This document shows, in pieces, positions 15,532-25,100 of a stretch of DNA of 64,000 bases. The notes under the pieces were generated by a model. That model was not told the DNA's origin. It made no database searches and worked only from the letters and a program-made list of their open reading frames with translations. The stretch is from a virus: positions 26,507 to 90,506 of IMG/VR virus record IMGVR_UViG_3300046706_000011. The stretch is one strand, 5' to 3'. Each line of letters starts with the position of its first letter. The first letter of the stretch is position 1. The translations under genes were made by a program, and so were the position numbers.

Positions 15532-16097
15532 CGCGGTCGGCTCGACCGGTCGATCGCGAACGGCACGTCGGGCGGGTCGATGACGATGGGGAAGATCCTT
15601 TGCAGCGGGTTGCACGTGTACTCGACGTGGACCCGGTAGACGCCGACGTCATGGAAGTCCTTCGGGACGGTTATGGGGACCCTCCACCGGATGACCTGCC
15701 CGATCTCGCCGACTTGGGGCGGCGGGTACTGGATGTCCGGCAGGGGGGTTATGTACCCGTCGATGATCCACCGGACGGAGTTTCCGTGGCAGAGGCGCCG
15801 CCGGATCGCCATCCACTCGACGACCAGCCTGGCCGAGCCGTCCGGGGCGACCTCGGCGGAGACGACCTTGCCGGTCATGTTCTCCACGGGCGGGCTGGAG
15901 TCGAGCGCCCAGTAGGCGAACAGGCCGGAGAGCATCGCGAAGGCGCTGAGCAGCAGCGGGGCAAGGAACCGGAAGCGATGCTCGCCCCGGCCCAGGACCG
16001 GGACGTCCTTCGCCTCGGCCGGGGGATCGCCCGCGGGCAAGCCGGCGGGATGGGTGGGAAGGTCGGCGGGATGGGTGTGACCGGTTGGATCGCTCAT
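15528..16097 (-). CDS. membrane-anchored protein, paralogue 2 of a tandem pair
   Basis: A 189-residue protein with a His/Pro-rich cytoplasmic N-terminus (GHTHPADLPTHPAGLPAGD) that the neighbouring paralogue lacks. One membrane segment follows (about 47-68, FLAPLLLSAFAMLSGLFAYWAL). The beta-rich domain contains ENMTGKVVSAEV, RWIIDGYIT and CNPLQRIFPIVIDPPDVPF. The upstream and downstream starts and stops overlap by ATGA. Two divergent copies kept side by side suggest a heteromeric complex or dose effect. Function unknown. Confidence 0.75.
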   Translation of the reverse strand: MSDPTGHTHPADLPTHPAGLPAGDPPAEAKDVPVLGRGEHRFRFLAPLLLSAFAMLSGLFAYWALDSSPPVENMTGKVVSAEVAPDGSARLVVEWMAIRRRLCHGNSVRWIIDGYITPLPDIQYPPPQVGEIGQVIRWRVPITVPKDFHDVGVYRVHVEYTCNPLQRIFPIVIDPPDVPFAIDRSSRPR

Positions 16098-16438
16098 GGC
16101 ATCGGGGCTCCCTTGAACAGCAGGGTGACGAGGCTCCCGAGGAACAGGGTGACCAGGACGCCCAACGGCGCCAGCATGTAGGTCTCGATCCTCTGGAACC
16201 GCTTCTCGGACGAGTCGCCGATCTCCCGGAGCTCCTTGTCGTAGTGCTCGCGGATCGCCTTGATCTCGCGGTCGTACTGCTCGCGGATCGCCCGGCAGTC
16301 CCGCTCGTTCTGGTCCCGGCAGGACTTGAGGTCGGCCTCGGCCCGCCGCTCGATCTCCTTCATCCGCCATTGGAGGAGGGAGAACTCGGCGGGTGACCCG
16401 GGGGATATCCCGGACCGGTCGTCGTCTCGGTCTGGCAT
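16094..16438 (-). CDS. coiled-coil protein with C-terminal membrane helix, XhlA/holin-like
   Basis: A 114-residue protein. An acidic N-terminus precedes a long charged coiled coil (about 28-85, heptads such as RAIREQYDREIKAIREHYDK). One membrane segment (about 90-110, APLGVLVTLFLGSLVTLLF) then ends the protein. This layout matches XhlA-type holin-accessory proteins of phages. It is the first gene of the lysis block in transcription order. A strong hairpin lies just upstream of its GGAGAG ribosome-binding site. Confidence 0.7.
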   Translation of the reverse strand: MPDRDDDRSGISPGSPAEFSLLQWRMKEIERRAEADLKSCRDQNERDCRAIREQYDREIKAIREHYDKELREIGDSSEKRFQRIETYMLAPLGVLVTLFLGSLVTLLFKGAPMP

Positions 16439-16448
16439 GGCGCTCTCC

Positions 16449-16470
16449 GGCCGCGGGGGTGCCCGCGGCC
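16449..16470 (-). other. perfect GC hairpin upstream of the XhlA-like gene
   Basis: GGCCGCGGG and CCCGCGGCC flank a four-base loop. On the - strand the hairpin is followed at once by the GGAGAG Shine-Dalgarno of the gene at 16438. There is no U-run, so it is better seen as an attenuating, mRNA-end or translation-control structure between fibre and lysis genes than as a classical terminator. Confidence 0.45.
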
Positions 16471-16511
16471 CTCGTGTTCGTCGGGTTGGGACGGTCCCGC
16501 CCGGCCGCCGG

Positions 16512-19500
16512 CTAGGCGACGGTGACCGTCCCGATGGCGTTGCCCAGGACGCAGCCGAACGCCGTCCCGGCCACCAGCTCGATCCGGAAGGTCTCCCCCG
16601 GGTCGGCCGCGGCGTCGGAGGAAACCTGGACGGGGATGTTGACGACCGTGTCGGACGACCCGAACGACACCGTCTGGTCCACGGCGGTATAGTCGGCGCC
16701 GGGGGTCGCGGCATGGGCGACGGTCCGGAAGCGCACCGAGCAGGCGCCGGCCCCGGCCTTGGTGACCGGGACCGTCACGGTGCCCCCCTCCGCCGCGGAC
16801 AGCGCGGCCGGGATGCCGACGAGCGGCGGGGGCTCCTCCGGCGGGGGCGCGGCGTAGGCGAGGTTCCCCGACCGCGGGGCGGCGTCGGCGTCGGGCAGCG
16901 CGGCGGTCCACTGGCGGACCGCCTGGACGAGGAGGCTCGCGGGGTTGGCCCCGGTCGGCTCGCCCGCCCCGATGCGCAGCGACGTGACCGTGAGCGGCGA
17001 GGCCGCGCCCGCGACGCCGACCGGGGTCTCGCCCCGCTTGGCGCCCGCGTCGAACAGGGCGAACCGGGCGGCGTGGTCCACGACCAGGAGCGCGGTGTGC
17101 GGGGCGCCCCGGACGTTGGCCCCGCCGACCAGGGTCGGCAGGTCCGCTCCCGCGGTGTGGAGGCGGGCGAGGACCACGCCGCCCTCCACGTTGACGACGT
17201 CGTTGTCCACGCCGCCGCTGGGGATGTCCTTGGACTGGAAGACGCGCTGGACCGTGGGCACGTCGCGCAGCCGGGCGAACCGGATGCCGAGGCTGTAGGT
17301 CCGCCGCTGGAACCACGTCCCGGTCGCGCGCAGGACGTCGGCGGCGCGCACGGTCTTGGCGGTCGCCCCCGGCGCGGGCACGATGGGCGAGCTGTACCCG
17401 GCGCCCGGCTCGACCTGGAGGTGGGCGACGTCGATGCCCGGCGGTTCGGACGGGGCGCCGAACTCCGCCGTGAAGTCGCCGGAGAACTCGTTCCCCGCCG
17501 CGACCGCGGCGGGGTTGCCCAGGGCGTCGGAGGGGAACAGCTCGATCTCGGCCCCGACCCCGGCCGACCCCGCCTGGGCGCGGTCCATGGAGACCGTGTA
17601 CCATCCGGGAAGGATCGGGTCGGCCTCGACGGCGGCGACGGTGCCGGTGTCGGACAGCACGACCGACCCGGCCCCGGACAGGCCGTAGACGGCCAGCATC
17701 CAGACGTTGTCGATGCCCTTGGTGCGCAGGGTCCAGTACGGGAGGCCGCCGACCGGCCGGACGATGGCCGAGAGCGTGAACTCCCCGGTCGGCATGTCGC
17801 TGTTCGACGCGGACAGCGCGAGCGTCATCTTGTGCGCGGTCGCGGTCCCGTCGATGCGCCAGCGCAGGGACCGGGTCCCGGTCGGGACCGCCGTCGCGGT
17901 GTCCAGGGCCTTGGTCGATGCCGTCGCGACGAAGCCGGGATCGACGCCGTCGTACAGGCGCTGCTCGGCGGCGGCCGGCTCGACCAGGAGTCCCGACGCG
18001 GCGGGGGTGAGGAAGTGGTGGCGGGGGGCGTTGGCCGCGACCGCCACCCAGGCCCCGGCGGCGTTCCGGGCGCGGGCGGCGCCGCCGCGGGTCAGGGACC
18101 ACTCGGCGGGGAGGGCGGCGCCGAACGTGTTCGCCACCGCCGCGACGGGTTCCTGACGGGCGGCGCGCCGCAGCGTGACGGCGCAGCGGCGCGGCCCCAG
18201 CACGGCCCCGGCCGGTCCGATCAGGTCGATGAAGAACGTCCGGTCCGCGGCCGTGGAGCGGGAGGCCAGCGCGACGTCGATCCGCGCCGCGTAGGACCCC
18301 GGCGCGAAGGTGACGGCGCCCCGCGCGCCGACGTAATCGACCCCGGCGACGGCGGTGGCGTCCACGGTGCGCCAGGAGACGCCGGGGCCGGTCGGCACCC
18401 CGGTCAGGCCGACGACCAGCGCGACGGTGGTCTCGGACGGCGGGACGGCGCGGGTCGGCTGGATGTCCAGGGCCGGCCGCACCACCTCCCGCCCCGCGGC
18501 GGACAGGTCGGTCGAGAACACCCGGGCCTCCGGGCCGGACAGGGACCGACGCCAGTACTTGAGCCGCCGGAGGACCACGGCCCCGGCGTTCGCGCCGGAC
18601 GGCTCCGCGCCGATCCGCAGGGCCGACAGGCTCGACGGGACGGCCCCGGCGCTGTCGGTGGCGAGCACCGTCCCGTCGCTCACGAGCCGGAACTCGTCGG
18701 GTCCGGCGACGACGACGACGGTCCGTTCCGAGCGCACGGCGGGGGACGGCCCGCTGAGTTGCGCCGAGAGGTTGACCTGCCCCGCCGCCGCCCCCGCGGT
18801 CGCGGCGGTGAAGGTCAGGCCGGTGGGTTCCTGGCGCAGGTCCAGCAGGTCCGGGCCGAAGCCGCTCAGGATGGCGGTCGGGGCGTCCGACAGGGGGGTG
18901 TACTGGAGGCCGAAGGTCTTCGCCCCCGGCCCCAGCCAGTCCGGGGCGCAGGCCAGCGCGTCGGGCGCGCGGGTGACGGCGACCGTCCCGTCGGTGAGGA
19001 TCGGCGAGGTGCAGTCCGGGCCGATCTCGGCGCCGAGGTAGGCGACCAGGATGCCCGACGTCCCGTCGCCCGCGTGGCTGCGCGTCCCGGACGCCGGCAG
19101 GAGCAGGAGGTTGCAGGCCGGGGCGGTGGTCCCGGCTTGGTAGGCCATGGTCATGCGCAGTTCCCAGAACCCGTCCCGGTCGGGCTCCAGGGACGCCGCG
19201 ACCCGGCTTCCGCCGGGCGTCGCGGCCCCGCCCCCGGCGGTCGTGAACAGGACGGTGGCGGTGGTGTTGGTCCGGTCGGTCAGGATGAACAGGCCGGTCT
19301 CGTACTGGGGGCCGAAGAACCGGAAGACGAACCGGAAGCTGACGGTCGCGTTGTCGCCGATCGGCGACATCAGCGCGGAACCGGAGGGCAGGCCGAAGCC
19401 GTGCTCCGCGGCGGCGGTCGTCGGGACGATCCGGGTGGCCCCGAGCCCGAACGGCGTCTGGACGGCGGGGTCGGTGCCGGCTGTGGCGGCGACCGGGGCG

Positions 19501-19784
19501 ATCCCGACCGTGCCGTCCGCCGCGCGGGAGCGGTGGACGAGCTGGGTGCGGGCCTGGGACTCGACCAGGGTCCCCAGGTAGTCGAAGGACGTCGGGTGCG
19601 TGTAGGGCCGCGGGACGTTGGCGGCGAAGGACGCCCAACGCCCGTCCCCGCCGCGCCCGAGCGCCGGCCCGGCCCGCGACAGCGTCCACTCCAGGGGCAC
19701 GGTCCCGTCCGCGAACCAGTCCTCGTCGGCGGGCGGCACGGTCGCGGCGGTCGGGAGCGACCCGATGAACAGCCAGGGCGTCAT
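16512..19784 (-). CDS. large virion protein with Calx-beta-like and LamG-like domains
   Basis: A 1090-residue, entirely beta-rich protein with no membrane segment. Two regions fit the Calx-beta pattern (VSWRTVDATAVAGVDYV... and, at the C-terminus, VRFRTVAHAATPGADYTAVD with PGETFRIELVAG). The WSLTRGGAARAR and WTLSRAGPALGRG repeats and several RIGAEPSGAN/RIGAGEPTGAN turns suggest lectin-like jellyroll repeats. It is separated by three bases from the fibre gene upstream and ends the structural operon. It is probably a tail fibre or baseplate adhesin that contacts host glycans. Confidence 0.8.
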   Translation of the reverse strand: MTPWLFIGSLPTAATVPPADEDWFADGTVPLEWTLSRAGPALGRGGDGRWASFAANVPRPYTHPTSFDYLGTLVESQARTQLVHRSRAADGTVGIAPVAATAGTDPAVQTPFGLGATRIVPTTAAAEHGFGLPSGSALMSPIGDNATVSFRFVFRFFGPQYETGLFILTDRTNTTATVLFTTAGGGAATPGGSRVAASLEPDRDGFWELRMTMAYQAGTTAPACNLLLLPASGTRSHAGDGTSGILVAYLGAEIGPDCTSPILTDGTVAVTRAPDALACAPDWLGPGAKTFGLQYTPLSDAPTAILSGFGPDLLDLRQEPTGLTFTAATAGAAAGQVNLSAQLSGPSPAVRSERTVVVVAGPDEFRLVSDGTVLATDSAGAVPSSLSALRIGAEPSGANAGAVVLRRLKYWRRSLSGPEARVFSTDLSAAGREVVRPALDIQPTRAVPPSETTVALVVGLTGVPTGPGVSWRTVDATAVAGVDYVGARGAVTFAPGSYAARIDVALASRSTAADRTFFIDLIGPAGAVLGPRRCAVTLRRAARQEPVAAVANTFGAALPAEWSLTRGGAARARNAAGAWVAVAANAPRHHFLTPAASGLLVEPAAAEQRLYDGVDPGFVATASTKALDTATAVPTGTRSLRWRIDGTATAHKMTLALSASNSDMPTGEFTLSAIVRPVGGLPYWTLRTKGIDNVWMLAVYGLSGAGSVVLSDTGTVAAVEADPILPGWYTVSMDRAQAGSAGVGAEIELFPSDALGNPAAVAAGNEFSGDFTAEFGAPSEPPGIDVAHLQVEPGAGYSSPIVPAPGATAKTVRAADVLRATGTWFQRRTYSLGIRFARLRDVPTVQRVFQSKDIPSGGVDNDVVNVEGGVVLARLHTAGADLPTLVGGANVRGAPHTALLVVDHAARFALFDAGAKRGETPVGVAGAASPLTVTSLRIGAGEPTGANPASLLVQAVRQWTAALPDADAAPRSGNLAYAAPPPEEPPPLVGIPAALSAAEGGTVTVPVTKAGAGACSVRFRTVAHAATPGADYTAVDQTVSFGSSDTVVNIPVQVSSDAAADPGETFRIELVAGTAFGCVLGNAIGTVTVA

Positions 19785-19787
19785 CGG

Positions 19788-21239
19788 TCACGCCGTCCGG
19801 TAGTAGATGGCGAACGCAAGGTCGGCGCAGTCGGCGGACGGGTTGGACAGGGTCAGGGACAGCTCGCTGCCGGCCGGGGTCGGGATGACCTGGGAGACCA
19901 CGGCCTCGCCCGGCGTGGCGGAGGCGGTCCCCGCCAGCCCGCCCGCGCCCTGGGCGTCGGAACCGACGACCACGCCGCCGGCCCGGACCTGGAAGGCGAC
20001 GGTGCCGGACGCGGTCCGGGTCCGCACGCTGGTGACGGCGACGTCGGCGGGCGTGCCGAGGACGAGGACGTAGTCCTTGGCCTCCGGGCTCCCGACGAGC
20101 CCGGGGACCACCCCCGGCAGGCCGAGGATGCGCCGCCCGTTGGTCTCCAGGTCGTTGCCGAGCCGGGGCGCGGGGTCCTGCACGAGGGCCGCGAGGCCGG
20201 CGGGCGGGACGTCGGAGCCGCGCCACGTCCCGTCGTCGGAGCGCCGGAGGTACTGGCCGGGGGTGGCGTCGGCGGACAGGACGCCCGCGAGGTCGGACAG
20301 GGCGGGCGGGCGGAACGTGACGCTGTAGGAGGTGCCGTCCGCCGACAGCGTGGTGGCGAAGCGGGCGGCCTCCAGGGACAGGGTCCGGAACTGGAGGTCG
20401 GCGCCGGACTTCTGGCGGAAGAGCTGGACCGCGCCGGTCCCGACGTTGGACGCGGTGTTGGCCTCGCCGCCGGGGGTCCCGGCCCCCGTGGCGCTGACGA
20501 CGACGTCGTTGGCGTCCTGGGTGACGGTGATGCCGACGCCGGGCCGGATGCCGCGGAACTCCAGGTTGGCGCCGGACTTGCGCGCGAACACGCCGACCGA
20601 GGTGCCCGACCCGGCGTTGGAGGCGGTGTTGGCCTCGCCCGGCGCGGGGACGGTGATCGTCACGTCGTCCGGGTTCTCGGCGATGCTCACCGAGCCGTTG
20701 GCCTTGAGGCGGCGGAACTCCAGGGTCGAGCCGTTCCGCTGCTTGAAGACCGTGGCGCCGCCCGTGCCGACGTTGGCCCCGTCCACCGACCCGCCCCCGG
20801 CCGCGCCCGGCCCCCAGCTCCCGTCCGCGAACCGGGTCAGCACCTGCCCGTTCGACGCGCCCGACACGGCGACGTCCTGGAGGTCGTCGAGCAGCCGGAC
20901 GCCGCCGCCGGTCGAGGGGATGTCGGCGTCGATCTCCTGGATCGCGCGGGCGATGACGAGGACGGCGTCCACGTCGCCCGGCTCCGGGACCGGATAGCCG
21001 CGCAGGGGCGTGAAGCTGGTCGTGATCCAGTAGGACGCCCCCGCCCGCGTGACGCCCTGGTACGGCGCGGAGAGCACGACCTCGGTGTCGGACGGGACGG
21101 AGGCGACCGTGTACGAGGCCCGCTCGCCCGACAGGACGAGCATGGCGCCGGGCTCGACGGCGGCCGTCCAGGCGGTCCCGTCGCCCCGGACCGTCGAGGA
21201 GTTGCTGGTGACCGAGACGGTGCCGGCGCGGTATTGCAT
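19788..21239 (-). CDS. tail fibre protein
   Basis: A 483-residue fibre protein from ATG 21239, with GGAG seven bases upstream (a TTG sits one codon before). The N-terminus resembles virion-attachment domains (YRAGTVSVTSNSSTVRGDGTAW...). Three repeats of about 60-70 residues follow, each with a core like NTASN.G.G..(L/V)F..KSGA.LEFR. A C-terminal beta domain ends AIYYRTA. Located after the J, small tail and assembly genes, as tail fibres are in lambda-like phages. The three repeats suggest a trimeric shaft. Confidence 0.85.
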   Translation of the reverse strand: MQYRAGTVSVTSNSSTVRGDGTAWTAAVEPGAMLVLSGERASYTVASVPSDTEVVLSAPYQGVTRAGASYWITTSFTPLRGYPVPEPGDVDAVLVIARAIQEIDADIPSTGGGVRLLDDLQDVAVSGASNGQVLTRFADGSWGPGAAGGGSVDGANVGTGGATVFKQRNGSTLEFRRLKANGSVSIAENPDDVTITVPAPGEANTASNAGSGTSVGVFARKSGANLEFRGIRPGVGITVTQDANDVVVSATGAGTPGGEANTASNVGTGAVQLFRQKSGADLQFRTLSLEAARFATTLSADGTSYSVTFRPPALSDLAGVLSADATPGQYLRRSDDGTWRGSDVPPAGLAALVQDPAPRLGNDLETNGRRILGLPGVVPGLVGSPEAKDYVLVLGTPADVAVTSVRTRTASGTVAFQVRAGGVVVGSDAQGAGGLAGTASATPGEAVVSQVIPTPAGSELSLTLSNPSADCADLAFAIYYRTA

Positions 21240-21297
21240 CAAATCACTCCGGACAGGGGGAGGCCCGCCCCGGGGAGCGGGTCCGGGATGGGGGAGG

Positions 21298-21741
21298 TCA
21301 CGCCTTCGGGGGCTCCGGGGGCGGCGTGCCGATGCCGTCGAGGACCGCGGCGGCCTGGGCCACGGCGGCGTCGATGGCGGCGGCGCCGGGGGCGGCGCGC
21401 ACCTGGGCCTTGGCCGCGACGCTGACCTGCTCGACGGCGGCGGCGACCTGCTGCCACTGGCGGTTCATGTCCAGCCACAGGGCGGCGAGGTCCCCGGCGG
21501 TCGGCGCCGTGGCGCCGGTCTCCGCCGCGAGGTAGGGGAAGCGGTCCATGTCGATGGGGGTCCCGGCGGCCTGGGCGGCGAGGTAGGCTTCCGCCTCGGC
21601 GCGCTTGTCCGCGTAGATCTGGTGCTTGCCGGGGGTCGCGAACCGGGCGCGGGTGCGGTCGGCGGCTTGGTCGATGGCGACCTCGCCGCGGTGGCGCAGC
21701 AGGGCGAGGTTCTTGGCGGCGACGATGCGGGACAGGGTCAC
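21298..21741 (-). CDS. tail-fibre-associated protein, possible fibre assembly factor
   Basis: A 147-residue alanine-rich, mostly helical protein starting at a GTG that overlaps the stop of the gene upstream. It contains PYLAAETGATAPTAGDLAALWLDMNRQW, reminiscent of the small fibre-assembly proteins (DUF4376-like) often found next to tail fibre genes. The tail ends PPPEPPKA. Its place between the small tail protein and the fibre gene supports an assembly role. Identity at family level is not certain. Confidence 0.65.
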   Translation of the reverse strand: MTLSRIVAAKNLALLRHRGEVAIDQAADRTRARFATPGKHQIYADKRAEAEAYLAAQAAGTPIDMDRFPYLAAETGATAPTAGDLAALWLDMNRQWQQVAAAVEQVSVAAKAQVRAAPGAAAIDAAVAQAAAVLDGIGTPPPEPPKA

Positions 21742-22199
21742 GTCGCGGTGATCTCCACGCGATAGGGCAGGAACGGGAAGTGCCGGACCTCGACCACGTA
21801 GGTGCCCGGATCGGCGGCGGCGAACACGAAGCCGCCGCCCTCGACCTCCTGGACGGTCGTCTCGACCAGCGGGTCCGGGGCGTCGATGACGATCGTGCAG
21901 GGATCGGGCAGGCCGGTCAGGACGGACTCGTCCACGCCGCCCGCCTCGACGGCGGCCTTGGAGACCTGGACCTGCATCGCGGGGCGGTCGAGCACGGCCA
22001 GCCGCCCGGCGAGCGTCCCGACGTAGTGGAGGTCCGGGTCGGCGGCCCGATCGATGATGGCGTGCTCCTCCCCGCCCCAGACGGCGAGGTTGGCGGCGAG
22101 CTGCGCGTCGAGCATGTCCGTCCCGCCGGAGATCCCGCCGGCCGACACGACGAGCCCGCTGTCGATGCGGTAGACGGCGAAGGGGACGGCCCCGGTCAA
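21738..22199 (-). CDS. small tail protein following J
   Basis: A 153-residue protein most likely starting at TTG 22199, which overlaps the TGA of the tail-tip gene; no other start codon is available nearby. It contains GGTDMLDAQLAANLAVWGGEEHAIID and a beta-rich C-terminus ending PFLPYRVEITAT, as in small phage tail proteins coded just after the host-specificity gene. Possibly a fibre cap or adaptor. Confidence 0.65.
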   Translation of the reverse strand: MTGAVPFAVYRIDSGLVVSAGGISGGTDMLDAQLAANLAVWGGEEHAIIDRAADPDLHYVGTLAGRLAVLDRPAMQVQVSKAAVEAGGVDESVLTGLPDPCTIVIDAPDPLVETTVQEVEGGGFVFAAADPGTYVVEVRHFPFLPYRVEITAT

Positions 22200-25100
22200 C
22201 GCTTGTACTCCACGACGGTGATGGTGGCGCCCGCCACCGTCGTCCAGACGCTTCCGGTGTCGAGCTTCTGGTAGATGAAGGTGGTCGTGCTGCCGGCGGG
22301 GCGGTTGGTGACGGCTTGGTCCATGATGACGGTGCCGGACGCGCCGGAGGCGACGGCGATCTGCGCCCCGTTGGCGACGATGCGGACGGACTCCACGGTG
22401 ATGTTCGGGGTCGCGACCAGCCCGTTGGCGATGACGTGCATGGGGCCGCCCGTGGTGCTGACCATGGCGACGGCCCCGGACCGGGAATAGGCCATGGCCG
22501 TGACGGCCCCGGCGCGGATCTTGCCGGTGCTGACGGCCTCGCCGTTGATGTTGAACTCGCCGACGATGTTGACGCCCAGCCCGTTGGCGGTCAGCACCTC
22601 CTGGCCGAAGCGGTTCCGGACGTAGAGGCCGTCGAGGTCGAGGTTCGGCGTCTGGCTGATCTGCCCGACGATCACGCGGTCGATGCCGTTCGCGTCGATG
22701 AAGAGGAAGCGGCGCCAGCCCGCCCGCCCGCCCTGGATGTGCAGGTGGCCGTAGCCCGGCATGACCTGCCCGACGATGACGTCGTCGGCCTGGATGGTCC
22801 CGCCCCACAGCTTGTCGAAGGCCATGTTTATGATGTGGCCGTCGTGCAGGACGGCGTTGGCGATGTGCGCCCCGTTGATGGTGGCGGTGCCGATCTGGGC
22901 GCTGTTGGTGATGAGCGTCCCGGTGCTCAGTTCCCGCGCGCTGATGGTGTTGGCCTGGATGCGGTTGGCGTGGACCGTGCCGGTCCGGATGGTGTCCCCG
23001 TCGATCACGGTCAGGCCGAAGTGGCAGTACAGGAAGACGCCGCCCGCGTAGTAGCCCACGACGACGTTGCTGGGGGATGCCTGGACGGCCGGGTCGGTCG
23101 TCGCGGCGATGCCCCCGGCGCCGGGATACCAGTAGAGGTACAGGAGCGGGCCGGTGAACTGGGCGCTGCCGGCGACGATGCCCTCCGTCGCGTTGCCGGT
23201 CCCGGCGTCGTTCGGATAGGTCGCGAAGCCGGCCGACCACGCGACGGTGTTGGTCTCCTTGCGGGCCTCGAACTGGATGCCGACGAAATCGACGGCCCGG
23301 CTCCCGACGGCGAGGCTGTTGGCGCGGATGCTCCCGGTCGCGATGGTGCCGCCGTTGATCTTGGTGTTGTCGCCGCCGAAGCGCCAGCTCGCCAGCGTCG
23401 TCCCGCCGGATATGGCGATCCGGCCGGGGTCGATCTGGGTGGTGCCGGCGTTGATGGCCAGCGCCGGGTCGCCGCCGCCCTGGACGATCTGCGACAGTTG
23501 CCGCCCGTCCACGGTGACCGAGCCCGAGAGCACCGAGCCCGCCCGGATCTTGGAGGCGTCGAGGCTCGCGATCTTGGCGTCGTCGATCGTGCCGTCCTTG
23601 ATGAAGGCGTTGGATATGCTGAGTTCCTGGTAGTCGGCTTCCTCGACCTTGCGGGCGCGGCCCAGGACGCCGCCGGTCGTCGATGCCGGGTAGAAGCCCG
23701 ATCGGTTCCCGGAGCGGTCCACCGCGCGTATCCAGTACCAGCGGGTCTCCCCGGCCGGCATTCCCTCGCGGGCGAAGGTGGTCCCGGGCGCATGGGCGAC
23801 GAGTCCGGACTGCGCGCGGTCGTCGGCCGGCGCCTCCCAGACCTCCATGTGGCTGAAGTCGGGGGCCGGGTGCCGGGCCCATTGGAGCCAGACGGTCCGG
23901 AAGCTGGAGACCGCGGCCAGCGTCTCGGGGGTGGCCGGGGCCTCGGTGTCGCCGCCGATGGTGATGGAGACCGGGTCGCTGTAGGGCGAGGCGTTCGAGA
24001 TGTTGTCCGTGGCGCGGACCTTGACCGAGTAGGTCGCCCCCGCGTCCACGACCCACTCGTAGGCCGGCTGGTCGGCGAGGTAGTAGACATAGTCGCCGCC
24101 GGCCTGGGCGATGGCGACGCCGTACTGGAGGAAGTCGCCCTCGGTGTTCGCGTTCCAGGTGGCGCGCAGCCGGTACGTCGGGGTGCCGTCCGGGCCGACC
24201 GTCGCGGAGGTCGTGAGCGCGATGCCGGTCGGGACGGCGGGCGGGATGAAGTCGGGCGGCTTGACACCGCCCACGGCGACCCGGAACTCGGCCGAGACGT
24301 TGAGCCCGGTCTTGCCGAAGCTGTCGTAGGCCGCGACGCGGACGAACCGGACGGAGGACTCCGGGACCCGGACCACGGCGTAGGTGCTGTCGCCCTCGTA
24401 GGCCAGGGTCGCGGGGCCGGGGGCGTATCCCGTGGCCTCGCCGAGCCACACCAGGGTGCCGGCGTAGTCCAGGTCCCCGGGGCGGTCGAAGCTGACGAAG
24501 ATGCTCCCGACGCCGGGCAGGATCTGGAGGTTGGTCGGCTGCGCGGGCGCCGGGTTGCTGACGTCGAGGTCGGCGGGGCGCGAGTAGTTTCCCCACTTGT
24601 CGCGCATCAGCACTTCGAACCGGAAGGCCCGGTAGGGTCCCCCGGCGGACCGGGCGTTCTTCTCGAAGGTGAAGGCGTAGCGGGTCTCGTTCGTGTGGTC
24701 GGTGAAGACGAGCGCCCCGGAGGGGCCGTAGACCCGGACCTCGAAGTCCCGGAAGATCGCGTCGAGGTACCCGGCGCCGGCCGCCGGTTCCTGGCCGACC
24801 GGGTAGGCGCCGCGGATCGCGGTCGCGCGCCACACGAAGACGGGGTCGCGCCCGCCGAAGACGGTGTCGTTGCCCTGGCCCTCAAGCTCAAGCCCGGTCG
24901 GGCGCAGCAGGGTGATGGGGGACTCGTTGAGGATGTCCACCCGGAGGATGGCGGGCAGGCTCATGGAGCCCGCGAAGTTGACCGCCAGGACGTGGAAGGT
25001 GTAGGAGCCGGCGCCCTCGCCGTAGATCGTCGCGGTGGTCGAGGGGTTCTCGGGAAGGGCCTGCCACGCGCCGAGGTTCTTCTGCCAGCGGACGACGTAG

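Noticed and set aside
21243-21297. GC-rich inverted repeat between fibre and assembly genes
   Set aside because: Arms of about five bases without a U-run are expected by chance at this GC content.
16260-21425. A 1721-codon open frame on the + strand
   Set aside because: It is antisense to the virion protein and fibre genes at 16512-21239. Its product is Arg/Gly/Pro-rich without domains, which is usual for shadow frames in very GC-rich DNA.
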